Source: Candidatus Saccharimonadota bacterium (GTDB lineage Bacteria; Patescibacteriota; Saccharimonadia; Saccharimonadales; UBA4665). From it: DNA of 42,022 nt. Below, piece by piece: positions 14,131 through 24,292 of the stretch. Numbering within the stretch: the stretch's first letter is position 1; each line of letters opens with the position of its first letter. The stretch is taken from the NCBI GenBank assembly GCA_020427985.1, contig JAGQNR010000007.1, positions 1 through 42,022 of the forward strand, given 5' to 3'. The notes below the pieces were generated by a model. It did no database searches, was not told the origin of the DNA, and saw nothing but the letters and a program-made list of their open reading frames with translations. A program made the translations under genes and the position numbers.

Positions 14131-14613
14131 TCAGGAGGCGGTGGTTTGTGCCTGCCATAAGGCTGCCTGAGCGATGCATATCTCTAAACGTCGATAGCGC
14201 AGAGCATCTCTAATATCGAGTGCATGAGGGTTGTCGAAGCGCTCAGACTTGCCTGCACCTACCTTACGTACCAAACTTTGCTGCGCCAGGTGGTCATGGC
14301 GAAGGCGCTGATACGCGTCATCAGCTTGGATGGCAGCCTCTGTTTCGGGGTCATACTCGGCCTCAGAATCGTAGCGCTGAATAAAATATTCTTGTATCAA
14401 ATCTTCAGGGTCACGCTCAAGCGATGTTTGGGTTTTGTTGGTATCGCGGTAGGCAATTGAGCCCTGGAGTGCCGTTTTGCCAACTTTGTGCAGCGCGGCC
14501 AGAAAAGTCTCGGGTTGGGCAGTGATGCCGCGTTCGATGGTGCGTAAACGGCGAATAACATGTTGCGAAGTGTCGTCCCAAGGCTTTATGTGTGGTTGTG
14601 TTGTCCTGGTCAC
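14131..14613 (-). CDS. Hypothetical protein, first gene of the btuR unit
   Basis: The 160-aa protein is charged and helical (QHVIRRLRTIERGI, DPEDLIQEYFIQRYDSEAEY, LRYRRLEICIAQAALW), soluble, and without a family I know. The GTG start at 14613 is supported by GGAGGT about 5 nt upstream. It precedes btuR by 44 nt on the same strand and may share its transcript. Codon use and composition look normal for the window. Confidence 0.6.
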   Translation of the reverse strand: MTRTTQPHIKPWDDTSQHVIRRLRTIERGITAQPETFLAALHKVGKTALQGSIAYRDTNKTQTSLERDPEDLIQEYFIQRYDSEAEYDPETEAAIQADDAYQRLRHDHLAQQSLVRKVGAGKSERFDNPHALDIRDALRYRRLEICIAQAALWQAQTTAS

Positions 14614-14706
14614 GCTGCACCTCCAGCTTACACCTTAGAGTATAAACAGTTACAGTGTTATACCGCAGTAAAAATCCTCACTAGCCAAAGCCTAACTTGG
14701 TACAGG

Positions 14707-14946
14707 TTACTTACTAAGAGCAGCGTCAATGCGGGGTCGGTCAAAGCCAACAATAATCTCGCCGTCAATATCGAGCACTGGTATACCCATTTGGCCAGAC
14801 TTTTTAACCGCTTCTTCGGCGGCAGCGGGGTCTTCGTCGATGTCTTTTTCTTGGTAAGTAATACCCTGCTTGTCCAGGTACTGTTTCGCAGCATGGCAAA
14901 ACCCGCACCAAGGGGCAGAATAAATAATAATTTGCGGTTGTGCCAT
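14707..14946 (-). CDS. Glutaredoxin-like protein
   Basis: This 79-aa thioredoxin-fold protein has the active-site CGFC at residues 14-17 after IIIYSAPW, and a cis-proline at MGIPV (P56). The size and motif fit small glutaredoxins or NrdH-type redoxins, which reduce disulfides, for instance in ribonucleotide reductase. CGGAGG about 8 nt before the ATG makes this a leadered gene, in contrast to many neighbours. A TATACT/TAGTAC region upstream would be its promoter, back to back with the ATP synthase promoter. Confidence 0.85.
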   Translation of the reverse strand: MAQPQIIIYSAPWCGFCHAAKQYLDKQGITYQEKDIDEDPAAAEEAVKKSGQMGIPVLDIDGEIIVGFDRPRIDAALSK

Positions 14947-15008
14947 AGCAATGATCCTCCGTTGTTAAACCAGTACTATCTAGTATACCACTTGGCGGTC
15001 AAAACGGT

Positions 15009-15037
15009 TTGCAGTCCGGCAGCGTATCTGTTACAAT
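15009..15037 (+). promoter_or_regulatory. Promoter of the ATP synthase operon
   Basis: TTGCAG (15009-15014) and TACAAT (15032-15037) are 17 nt apart. The first start codon lies 11 nt beyond the -10, leaving a leader of about 4-5 nt. AAGGAA just before the ATG is too close to act as a normal ribosome-binding site. Confidence 0.65.
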
Positions 15038-15048
15038 CTGTCAAGGAA

Positions 15049-15303
15049 ATGACAGACTCTGTAGAGCAGACACCAGCGCGAGAATCGCGTCGGCGGCAAT
15101 TAACGCTGACTGGGCTATTTGTCGATCTGGCAGATACTACCTGGCGCATGTTTATTCCCACCGTTGGGCTGCTACTGGCTGGACGGTACTGCGACACTCG
15201 TTTTGGTACCAAACCGTGGTTGATGCTGGTGGGGGTACTGGGCGGCGGTGTGCTAGCAGGGCTGCTCATTAAACAACAAATTGCTCGAGGATACGATAAA
15301 TAA
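15049..15303 (+). CDS. AtpZ/AtpI-like small membrane protein
   Basis: The 84-aa protein has two predicted membrane helices (MFIPTVGLLLAGRYCD, then MLVGVLGGGVLAGLLI) joined by a short DTRFGTKP loop, after a charged N terminus. That is the form of AtpZ/AtpI proteins, which lead many atp operons and help assemble the c-ring or carry Mg. Its stop overlaps the atpB start by one base (TAATG), so translation is coupled. The open frame extends far upstream, but only the part from 15049 lies downstream of the promoter. Confidence 0.75.
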   Translation: MTDSVEQTPARESRRRQLTLTGLFVDLADTTWRMFIPTVGLLLAGRYCDTRFGTKPWLMLVGVLGGGVLAGLLIKQQIARGYDK

Positions 15304-16118
15304 TGAATCACTTTTTTGCAATGCAAAGCGTTCACATTAGCCTGCCAACTGAGACGATTTTTCATATTGGTCCACTGCCGGTTACTAACACCATGCTCCT
15401 GGGCGGTTTGGGCGTGGCAATACTACTCGCTTTGTTTTTTCACACGGTACGACAGGTTAAGCGCGGTACACGTACCCGCGTGAGTAGCCTGGTACAGTGG
15501 GCGTTCGAGGGCATGTACGGTGCGGTCTATGACATTGTGCCCGACCGTAAAATGGCTCGTAGTATTGCCCCTTTGGCACTTACGATATTTTTTACGGTGC
15601 TTATTACTTATTGGATGGGTATAGTACCTGGCGTAGGGCCGGTTCATTGGGGCGAGGGACCGCTGCTGCGCGGTCTGCCTACTGACCTTAACTTTACCTT
15701 GGCACTCGCTGTGATATCGATGGTGGCTGTTCAATACTACGCCATAAAAGTACACGGCTTATTTGGCAATATGGGGCGCTACCTCATTAACCCTATTAAA
15801 AATCCCATCGGTGCGTTCGAAGGCTTTTTGGAGCTGATTGGTGAGCTGTCACGTCTGATAGCGCTTTGCTTGCGACTGTTTGGGAACGCTTTTGCCGGTG
15901 AAGTACTGCTCGTCATTGTGGCAGCAATGTCTTCGTATTTTGCCAGTGTGACACTACCGTTTTTCTTTGCGTTTGAGCTGTTTATTGGCTTTATTCAGGC
16001 ATATGTGTTCTATGTTTTGACGCTGATATTTGCCAGCCTCGCCACGGCCAGTCATGGTGGCGGCCATTCTTCTGCTCATGATACTGCTCAGCACAAGGAG
16101 GTGCCTGCATCAACGTGA
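15303..16118 (+). CDS. atpB: F1Fo ATP synthase subunit a
   Basis: The 271-aa membrane protein has five or more helices. The LIALCLRLFGNAFAGEVLLV helix holds the essential stator Arg (the R of LRLFGN) that faces the c-ring carboxylate. FIGFIQAYVFYVLTLIF is the conserved last helix. Subunit a forms the two proton half-channels. The C-terminal tail is His-rich (HGGGHSSAHDTAQHK), which is unusual but without known role. Start and stop fit the operon: a one-base overlap with the preceding gene and a 124-nt gap to atpE that contains a long inverted repeat. Confidence 0.95.
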   Translation: MNHFFAMQSVHISLPTETIFHIGPLPVTNTMLLGGLGVAILLALFFHTVRQVKRGTRTRVSSLVQWAFEGMYGAVYDIVPDRKMARSIAPLALTIFFTVLITYWMGIVPGVGPVHWGEGPLLRGLPTDLNFTLALAVISMVAVQYYAIKVHGLFGNMGRYLINPIKNPIGAFEGFLELIGELSRLIALCLRLFGNAFAGEVLLVIVAAMSSYFASVTLPFFFAFELFIGFIQAYVFYVLTLIFASLATASHGGGHSSAHDTAQHKEVPAST

Positions 16119-16124
16119 GAGATA

Positions 16125-16205
16125 GCGCATCCTGAACGAAGTTGTTGTGGCTTCTCGCCCATCCCAGGTGAAACAGAATCATCAACTACTTCGGTCAGAA
16201 TGACG
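16125..16205 (+). repeat. Imperfect inverted repeat between atpB and atpE
   Basis: Two 23-nt arms (16125-16147 and 16183-16205) match in inverted orientation at about 18 positions, with the core CTGAACGAAGTTGTTG / CAACTACTTCGGTCAG. The hairpin lies just upstream of the c-subunit gene and its strong TAAGGAG site. It may protect or process the message so that subunit c is made in excess, or it may be a small mobile palindrome; the sequence style (CTTCGTTCAGGATG) resembles dispersed intergenic repeats. Confidence 0.6.
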
Positions 16206-16242
16206 AATAATAGTAAATGAAGTTAAATAAGGAGAAATACTA

Positions 16243-16455
16243 ATGGGTAAAGAACTAGCATTTGGACTCACCTATGCATTGCCAGCACTTGGTGCGGCGA
16301 TTGGCGTTGGCCTGATTGGCTTGGGCGCATTGAACGCGGCCGGACGCAATCCAGAAAAAATCGGTGAACTCCGTACACTCATGATTACAGCTATTGTGTT
16401 TGCTGACTCGCTCGCTATTATTGGTATTATTGTAGCCTTTATTGCCAAGGGTTAA
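16243..16455 (+). CDS. atpE: F1Fo ATP synthase subunit c
   Basis: The 70-aa hairpin protein has helix 1 (LPALGAAIGVGLIGLGAL), the polar loop GRNPEK that contacts gamma/epsilon, and helix 2 with the ion-binding carboxylate D55 (IVFADSLAII). No Gln stands in helix 1 at the position used for sodium, so a proton ring is expected. AAGGAG lies 9 nt before the ATG, a much better site than those of most genes around it, in line with the high copy number of subunit c. Confidence 0.95.
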   Translation: MGKELAFGLTYALPALGAAIGVGLIGLGALNAAGRNPEKIGELRTLMITAIVFADSLAIIGIIVAFIAKG

Positions 16456-16465
16456 ACGCGAGTAT

Positions 16466-17035
16466 ATGCACACAATACTAACTAATTTTGCTACTGCCGA
16501 AGCCACCGGTCACGCAGCCGAAGAGGCTTCGGGCAATGTGCTTGATAGTTTGGGAATCGACCCAAAACTATTTGTGTTTCAGCTAATAGCCTTTTTGCTG
16601 CTGCTGTGGTTGCTTAATAAATACGTCTTTCCGGTACTCATGAAGGCGGTTGATGAGCGCCAAAAGACCATCGACGAGAGCTTGCAGGCTGCGCACGATG
16701 CCGAAAAACAGGCAGCCGAAGCCGAAGCCAAAATAGAGGCGATGCTCAAAAAAGCGCGCGGCGAAGCAGCCGATATTGTCACTACCGCCAAAGACGAGGC
16801 TGGCGCACTGGTTACTAAGGCCGAAGAGCGCTCAAAGGCACAGGCCCAGCGGATTGTTGACGATGCCCAGTCGACCATTGCGAAAGAGGTTATTGCAGCT
16901 CGTAAAGCGCTCCACAACGAAACCATCGAACTTGTTGCGCAAGCTACCGAAAAGGTTGTTGGCAAAACACTCGATGGCAAAATCGACAACAAGCTTATCG
17001 AAGCTTCGCTCAACCACAGTGGAGACAAGGCCTAA
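16466..17035 (+). CDS. atpF: F1Fo ATP synthase subunit b
   Basis: The 189-aa protein has a 27-residue polar N-terminal extension, one membrane helix (LFVFQLIAFLLLLWLLNKY) and a long Ala/Glu/Lys-rich helix that dimerises as the peripheral stalk (VDERQKTIDESLQ ... ARKALHNETIELVAQATEKVV). The ATG at 16466 lies 10 nt after the atpE stop; an in-frame start at 16442 would lie within atpE. The ribosome-binding site is weak, so coupling to atpE is likely. Confidence 0.92.
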   Translation: MHTILTNFATAEATGHAAEEASGNVLDSLGIDPKLFVFQLIAFLLLLWLLNKYVFPVLMKAVDERQKTIDESLQAAHDAEKQAAEAEAKIEAMLKKARGEAADIVTTAKDEAGALVTKAEERSKAQAQRIVDDAQSTIAKEVIAARKALHNETIELVAQATEKVVGKTLDGKIDNKLIEASLNHSGDKA

Positions 17036-17038
17036 CCT

Positions 17039-17422
17039 ATGCCAAAACTTTCGCGGCGCAAAATTGCCGAATATGTAGCTAACACAACTAAAGACGGTGT
17101 GGTACCGACTGGGGTGATTGCCGAACTGGCGGCCTATTTGGCCGATTCGCACCGTACGCGCGAATTACCACTAGTGGTACGTACCATCGAAGATGTTTTG
17201 GCCGAACGCGGCCAAGTGGTCGCTCGGGTAACGACCGCTCGTGGGCTAGACGATTCGATTAAACAAAGCATCCGCGCTCAGATAAACGCTAAGGAAGTCT
17301 ATTTTGCCGAAGCCGTTGACCCAAGTGTGATTGGGGGTGTTCGCGTCGAAACACCAGGTAAAACACTCGACGCCACAATTATTCGCAAACTTAACAGCAT
17401 ACGCAGCGCAAAGGCTTCGTAA
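17039..17422 (+). CDS. atpH: F1Fo ATP synthase subunit delta (short form)
   Basis: The 127-aa protein matches the C-terminal half of delta: LAERGQVVARVTTARGLDDS, then the hallmark AVDPSVIGGVRVETPGKTLDATI. The usual protein is about 175-185 aa; here the N-terminal helical bundle that grips the alpha subunits is cut to about 60 residues. The reading frame is intact and well placed (3 nt after atpF, 13 nt before atpA), so this is a genuine compact form rather than a truncation. How it holds the top of F1 is open. Confidence 0.88.
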   Translation: MPKLSRRKIAEYVANTTKDGVVPTGVIAELAAYLADSHRTRELPLVVRTIEDVLAERGQVVARVTTARGLDDSIKQSIRAQINAKEVYFAEAVDPSVIGGVRVETPGKTLDATIIRKLNSIRSAKAS

Positions 17423-17435
17423 AGAAAGGTAAAAC

Positions 17436-18971
17436 ATGGCAGATGTATCTGTAACTGAACTATCCAAGGGTCTGCGTGAAGCCATCGCGCAGCTTGATAC
17501 GGGTGATAAATATGAGTCAACTGGTGTGGTGACTCGCGTGGGAGATGGCGTGGCGTGGGTGCATGGCCTTCGTGACGCTGGTTATGCCGAAGTACTTGAA
17601 ATTCAGACCAAGGCTGGTCCTGTTGAGGCCTTTGCCCTTAACCTCATGGAAGATGAGATTGGCGCCGTGCTGCTTGGCGAAGACAGCCAGGTGGTGGCTG
17701 GCGATGCAGTAAAGCTGAAAGGTGTTGTTTTGGATGTCCCAGTTGGAGAAGAGCTGCTCGGGCGTGTGGTTGACCCGCTCGGTCGCCCACTTGATGGCGG
17801 CGCACCGATTGTCACAAAACAACGCGGGCTTGTAGAACGTTCGGCAGTTGGTGTTATGGGCCGCAAGAGCGTGCATGAGCCACTTATGACCGGTATTGTA
17901 TCGATCGACGCTATGTTCCCAATTGGTCGTGGCCAGCGTGAGCTTATTATTGGTGACCGCCAAACTGGCAAGACGGCCATTGCGGTCGACACCATGATAA
18001 ACCAAGCTCGTCAAAAAACCGGTGTCGTCAATGTTTACGTTGCTATTGGCCAAAAGCTCAGTAAGATTGCACGTCTCGTTGAGCGCCTGAAGCAAGAGGG
18101 CGTTATGGACCAGACCATCGTGGTGGCTACCAGTCCAAGTGATCCTGCTTCACTCCTCTACCTTGCGCCGTATGCCGGTACTGCTATGAGCGAATACTTC
18201 CGTGACAATGGCAAGCATGCCCTGATTATCTACGACGACCTCACTAAGCACGCTGTCGCTTACCGGCAGATGTCGCTACTGTTGCGTCGCCCACCCGGCC
18301 GCGAAGCCTTCCCGGGCGATGTGTTTTACCTGCACTCACGACTCCTCGAGCGCTCCGCTAAGCTGAGCGATGACCTCGGTGCCGGCAGCCTGACTGCCTT
18401 GCCGATTATTGAGACCCAAGCTGGTGACATCTCAGCCTACATCCCGACTAACGTTATTTCTATTACCGACGGCCAGATTTTTATGGAAACCGACCTATTC
18501 TATCAGGGTATCCGCCCCGCTATTTCGGCTGGTCTATCGGTATCTCGCGTTGGTGGTGCTGCTCAGACCAAGACGGTCAAGAGTGTGTCAGGCAGCCTTA
18601 AGCTCGGCCTCAGCCAGTTCCGAGAACTCGCTAGCTTTGCACAGTTTGGCTCTGACCTTGACGAAGCTACAAAGAAGCAAATCGAACGTGGCCAACGCCT
18701 GACCGAACTGCTCAAACAACCGCAATACAGCCCGCTCAGCATTTGGGAACAGTCGGCGAGCATCTTTGCGGTCAACGAAGGGCTGTTTGACGCCGTGCCA
18801 ACTGCCAAAATCAAAGAAGCCCAATCTGCCCTGCTAGCTCGGCTTGCCAAAGACTATCGTAAAGAGATGGATGAACTCAATAAGGGCTCGCAAAAAGTTG
18901 AGAAAGACTCAGATAGTGCCAAGCTCATTCATAAAGTCGCCGAAGCAGTAGCAAAAGGCTTTGAAGAATAG
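17436..18971 (+). CDS. atpA: F1Fo ATP synthase subunit alpha
   Basis: The 511-aa protein is full length, with P-loop [13 protein letters not shown] (about residue 170), [10 protein letters not shown], the catalytic-interface region [17 protein letters not shown] containing the Arg finger neighbourhood ([18 protein letters not shown]), and the signature [17 protein letters not shown]. It forms the non-catalytic nucleotide sites in the alpha3beta3 head. AAAGG lies 8 nt upstream of the ATG. The last 45 residues are charged, as usual. Confidence 0.97.
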   Translation: MADVSVTELSKGLREAIAQLDTGDKYESTGVVTRVGDGVAWVHGLRDAGYAEVLEIQTKAGPVEAFALNLMEDEIGAVLLGEDSQVVAGDAVKLKGVVLDVPVGEELLGRVVDPLGRPLDGGAPIVTKQRGLVERSAVGVMGRKSVHEPLMTGIVSIDAMFPIGRGQRELIIGDRQTGKTAIAVDTMINQARQKTGVVNVYVAIGQKLSKIARLVERLKQEGVMDQTIVVATSPSDPASLLYLAPYAGTAMSEYFRDNGKHALIIYDDLTKHAVAYRQMSLLLRRPPGREAFPGDVFYLHSRLLERSAKLSDDLGAGSLTALPIIETQAGDISAYIPTNVISITDGQIFMETDLFYQGIRPAISAGLSVSRVGGAAQTKTVKSVSGSLKLGLSQFRELASFAQFGSDLDEATKKQIERGQRLTELLKQPQYSPLSIWEQSASIFAVNEGLFDAVPTAKIKEAQSALLARLAKDYRKEMDELNKGSQKVEKDSDSAKLIHKVAEAVAKGFEE

Positions 18972-19013
18972 CATGACATACGAATCACAACAATCCATGC
19001 CCGGAGGAGTCTG

Positions 19014-19875
19014 ATGGCTAGTACACGGCAGCTCAAAGGGCGAATTCGCTCGGTCAAAAACACCAAGCAGATTACTAAAGCTATGCAAATGGTGGCAGCC
19101 AGCAAGATGCGCCGGGCGCAAGACGCTACCAAGGCATCGAGTGATTATACTCGCTCAGCGCAAGAACTTTTGACGCATCTTGCCGCTCAGGGTGCTACCA
19201 ACGGCCATCCGCTTTTTACAGACCGTCCCGTCAAATCTCGTCTATTGATTGTGATTGCTGCCGACAAAGGTCTTGCTGGTGCTTATAACACCAACGTTAT
19301 GAAGGCCTATATCCAATCGCTGAAGTCAGACGACAAAGAGGGTGTACGTAATATGACAATATCGGTTGGGCGCAAGGCTTCACAGTTTGTCAGCCGCATT
19401 AAAGACACTGAGGTCATTGGCACCTACAATGACTTGCCCGACCACCCAGAAGGTTCCGAATTTTATGCTATCCTCAGCACAGCTTGCGATAAGTTTGTTG
19501 AGGGCACAGTTGATGCTGTTGACGTTATTTTCACCCGATTTGTGAGTAGTATGACCCAGACGGCCGAGGTGCAACGCATTTTGCCCGCTGGATTTAGTGC
19601 AGAAACCGTCAGTGAGTTTGTACGCGACGCCACCTATGAGCCATCAGTCAGCGTGGTGCTCGAAGGAGTCGCCCGCCGCATGGTCGGTGCACAGCTATTT
19701 CAAGCATTACTCGACGCTCGTGCTAGTGAGCACAGCATGCGCATGCTAGCCATGAAAAACGCCACCGATAACGCCACCGAACTGGCCGATGACCTTACGC
19801 TCGAAATGAACAAAGCTCGCCAAGCAGCCATCACCCAAGAACTTGCCGAAATTAGTGGTGGCGCGGAGGCCATGA

Positions 19876-19883
<8 letters not shown>
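19014..19883 (+). CDS. atpG: F1Fo ATP synthase subunit gamma
   Basis: The 289-aa central shaft protein has the conserved N-terminal helix (LKGRIRSVKNTKQITKAMQM VAASKMRRAQ) and C-terminal helix (NKARQAAITQELAEISGGAEA) that form the rotor coiled coil, with a Rossmann-like domain between (LLIVIAADKGLAGAYN). GGAGGAG is 5-6 nt before the ATG. Its last codons contain the GGAGG site and ATG of the next, unknown gene, which overlaps by 8 nt. Confidence 0.95.
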
Positions 19884-21946
<2,063 letters not shown>

Positions 21947-21952
21947 ACAGCT

Positions 21953-22378
21953 ATGCGTTTAAAGTTGGTTACCCTATCAGGCACAAAATTTGACGAAGAA
22001 ATCTATGAAGCGACAATTCCGACTGTTGACGGTGAGATTGCGGTGTTCCCTGACCACGAGCCACTTGTAACCCTGGCAAAAGGTGGAGTCATTACCGTGC
22101 GCAAGCACAAGACAGCGTCTGTCGACGATGATGACTTTTTTGCCATTAGCGGTGGCGTGGTCGAAATTAATCCAGGTGAAATTAAAGTTCTTGTCGACGA
22201 AGCCGACCATGGTGACGACATAGTAGAAGCCGAAAGCCAGGCCGCACTCGACCGCGCACTTTCACTCCGCGATGAGGCCAAAGACCAGGTTGAGCTTGAA
22301 AAAGCCCACCAGTTGGTCGACCGTCATATGGTTCGACTCAAGGTGGCCGATCTTCATCGCCGCCGTCGTCGCTCTTGA
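21953..22378 (+). CDS. atpC: F1Fo ATP synthase subunit epsilon
   Basis: The 141-aa protein has the N-terminal beta-sandwich (LKLVTLSGTKFDEEIYEATIP, then FPDHEPLVTLAKGGVI and ISGGVVEINPGEIKVLVDEA) and a C-terminal helical pair (AALDRALSLRDEAKD ... HMVRLKVADLHRRRRRS) of the type that can inhibit hydrolysis. The end is strongly basic. The stop codon TGA lies within the -35 TTGACA of the next promoter. Confidence 0.92.
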   Translation: MRLKLVTLSGTKFDEEIYEATIPTVDGEIAVFPDHEPLVTLAKGGVITVRKHKTASVDDDDFFAISGGVVEINPGEIKVLVDEADHGDDIVEAESQAALDRALSLRDEAKDQVELEKAHQLVDRHMVRLKVADLHRRRRRS

Positions 22379-22403
22379 CAAATTTATAATTTAGGAGTAT
22401 AAT
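22375..22403 (+). promoter_or_regulatory. Consensus promoter overlapping the atpC stop codon
   Basis: TTGACA (22375-22380), exactly 17 nt, TATAAT (22398-22403): a perfect match to the sigma-70 consensus. TGA of atpC is part of the -35. The start codon of the next gene lies 10 nt beyond the -10, leaving a leader of about 3 nt. GGAG at 22394-22397 lies upstream of the expected transcription start and so cannot serve as a ribosome-binding site from this promoter. Confidence 0.85.
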
Positions 22404-22413
22404 AAACAATACT

Positions 22414-23271
22414 ATGAGTTTCACTGGGTCAGAAGTTGAGCTAGCCAGAAGTGTCGAGTTTTTTCAACAACCAACAAGCTATAAGCGTTTTTGGTTAAAT
22501 CGTCACGCACAAATACCTGAAGGGTGTATTGACCCAAGAGATGAAGACCGTCCCGAGGTACATATTATTCGCCAGACACCAGGAGGTGCAGCCGGCCGAG
22601 CGGTGGATACGGCGCTGTCACTCTATGCTTACGACAAAACAGAAGTTGGGCTATGCGAATCGCTTGCGTATGATGAGTCGCTTGGACATTCTATGGTCGC
22701 AACAGCGCACCGCCGCTGTGCATATGACCTTGGTCGCGAGAAAATTATTGATGAAATCATCGACCCCTCTGACTTTACCAAAGAAGCCCTGCATCGTATT
22801 TCCAGAGAGAGTAACTTAGACTATGCTCAGGTTATAAAGCGCGTAGATGCGCTGCGGCTTGCAGCCGAAGCAGTCAAAAAAACAATTGTGAGCGTAGAGA
22901 GTGATGCTTTTTTAGAAAGTGTTAATAGTCTCTTTTCTGCCCATAGTCCGGTTGCTGATGTCAAGGGCGACAATCAAGCCGGGGTGTATATTTGGAATCA
23001 CCATCCGTATGTTGGGCTTGACAGAAATAAAGTGCACCGCGGCAAAACACCGCTTGTTGCGCACGCTTACCATGACAATGTGCGTGCCACAATCGTATCA
23101 GTAAGAAGTACACCAAATATGCCAACTTCTCTGCGTGATTTGCGGATAGCAGCAGTTATACTACGCTCTGCCGTTACACCAGCTGTGGTGGTGGGCAATG
23201 ATGCTCGAGCACGATTGCTTCATGTTAAGCAAGGTCGTGATGGGCTTCTTGTTGAAGAACAGCTGCGATAG
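22414..23271 (+). CDS. Carbonic-anhydrase-like metal protein, paralogue 1
   Basis: The 285-aa protein has GCIDPRDE (C38, D40, R42), a glycine-rich PGGAAG (56-61), then H92, H99 and C102 in AHRRCAYD. CxDxR followed by HxxC is the zinc-site layout of beta-carbonic anhydrases; the PGGA segment is also reminiscent of cadmium carbonic anhydrases (CDCA). The second half (after about 150) is unlike either and contains IWNHHPYVG and LVAHAYHDN. It might hydrate CO2 or be a related non-catalytic metal protein. The gene follows the ATP synthase operon but has its own consensus promoter and a near-leaderless start. Its neighbour at 23319 is a divergent copy. Confidence 0.5.
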   Translation: MSFTGSEVELARSVEFFQQPTSYKRFWLNRHAQIPEGCIDPRDEDRPEVHIIRQTPGGAAGRAVDTALSLYAYDKTEVGLCESLAYDESLGHSMVATAHRRCAYDLGREKIIDEIIDPSDFTKEALHRISRESNLDYAQVIKRVDALRLAAEAVKKTIVSVESDAFLESVNSLFSAHSPVADVKGDNQAGVYIWNHHPYVGLDRNKVHRGKTPLVAHAYHDNVRATIVSVRSTPNMPTSLRDLRIAAVILRSAVTPAVVVGNDARARLLHVKQGRDGLLVEEQLR

Positions 23272-23281
23272 TTTGACGTTG

Positions 23282-23310
23282 TTGACTCTGTGTATCCACT
23301 GACGTACTAT
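23282..23310 (+). promoter_or_regulatory. Promoter of the second carbonic-anhydrase-like gene
   Basis: TTGACT (23282-23287), 17 nt, TACTAT (23305-23310). The ATG at 23319 is 8 nt beyond the -10, so the transcript would have a leader of 0-2 nt. No ribosome-binding site is present. Confidence 0.7.
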
Positions 23311-23318
23311 CTCTAGTT

Positions 23319-24224
23319 ATGACTACAATTTCAGATCTCGGAACAATTACCAACCAAACTAATTGGCGTGGAGGTATTTCGGCTAAAAGGATGCTTGCCG
23401 ATGGTTTTGTGCAAGCTACTACACTCGACATAGCTGCTCGGCAAATGGATACTTTTTTTGTAGCCGAGAACCCACGGGCTGAAGCGCGTTGTATTGATGG
23501 CCGATGCAACGACAACCTGACAGATGATACTCTCGGGGCACAAGTACCTGGCGGTACTCCTGGTTCTGCTCTGGCGTATCGGCTTGGAGTAATTATTGAT
23601 GATTTTTCGACCGGCCGTTTTACAGATGATGCTCATAGGATGCTTGAACAATCGCTCGAGCTTGGGTTTACGCCTGGTGACCACCGCGATACGCACGGTC
23701 ATGGTACCGGATGCGGGGCTATCGACAAAATGGATCAGGCTTTACAAGCACTAGTGGACCCTATGCTCGTTGCCGACAATGAACGCTTAGTGCGAGCAGT
23801 GCTTGGGGAGGCATTTGACGAGAGTATTTATATGCACGTTGTCGGCGCTGGTGTTATTTTAGCCGGACGAGCCGACGAATATTTACAAGAACGTGAAAAA
23901 AGTATTGAAGAAATTGAGGCAAGTCTACAACACCAGGTTATAGTCCTTGAAGGCGACCATCATGAGTGTTTTATGGTGCTCAATACTGTGCCGGGGACAA
24001 CCTTTGCTACCAAACGATTTAGTGATACATTTCAAGGTACACAAGCATTTAACTATGATATTTGGCGCACCTTTGAACTGGCCGAAAAGCTTTTTCCGCT
24101 GCGTGCCGACCAACACAAAAAAATGCGATTTATCCATGCACGTGTGGCCACAGCAATTGCAACGCTTATGGTGCTGACCGATGGCAGCCAAAGACTACTG
24201 GTTCGTACGGTCGAAAAAGAGTAA
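23319..24224 (+). CDS. Carbonic-anhydrase-like metal protein, paralogue 2
   Basis: The 301-aa protein repeats the layout of its neighbour with a fuller motif set: CIDGRCND (C58, D60, R62), VPGGTPGSALAYRLG (76-90), and DHRDTHGHGTGCGAIDK (H122, H126, H128, C132). The C...H...C ligands and CxDGR motif fit beta-CA/CDCA-type carbonic anhydrases; the HGTGCG spacing is closer to CDCA than to plain beta-CA. The rest (LEGDHHECFMVLNT; a C-terminal helical part) is unrecognised. It would be soluble and cytoplasmic. Activity is not proven by motifs. No other carbon-fixation gene is seen, so roles in pH or bicarbonate supply are possible. Confidence 0.55.
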   Translation: MTTISDLGTITNQTNWRGGISAKRMLADGFVQATTLDIAARQMDTFFVAENPRAEARCIDGRCNDNLTDDTLGAQVPGGTPGSALAYRLGVIIDDFSTGRFTDDAHRMLEQSLELGFTPGDHRDTHGHGTGCGAIDKMDQALQALVDPMLVADNERLVRAVLGEAFDESIYMHVVGAGVILAGRADEYLQEREKSIEEIEASLQHQVIVLEGDHHECFMVLNTVPGTTFATKRFSDTFQGTQAFNYDIWRTFELAEKLFPLRADQHKKMRFIHARVATAIATLMVLTDGSQRLLVRTVEKE

Positions 24225-24292
24225 AAAGCTTTACAAACAGCGTACGACTGAGGTAAGCTTGAACTATCACTAAAAAGTGGAGGAAAAATATT

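Noticed and set aside
14560-15048. Long N-terminal extension of the AtpZ/I-like gene
   Set aside because: It overlaps the glutaredoxin gene on the other strand and lies upstream of the atp promoter.
16243-16455. Sodium-type c-ring
   Set aside because: The helix-1 Gln of sodium rings is absent and the carboxylate is Asp, so a proton ring is more likely.
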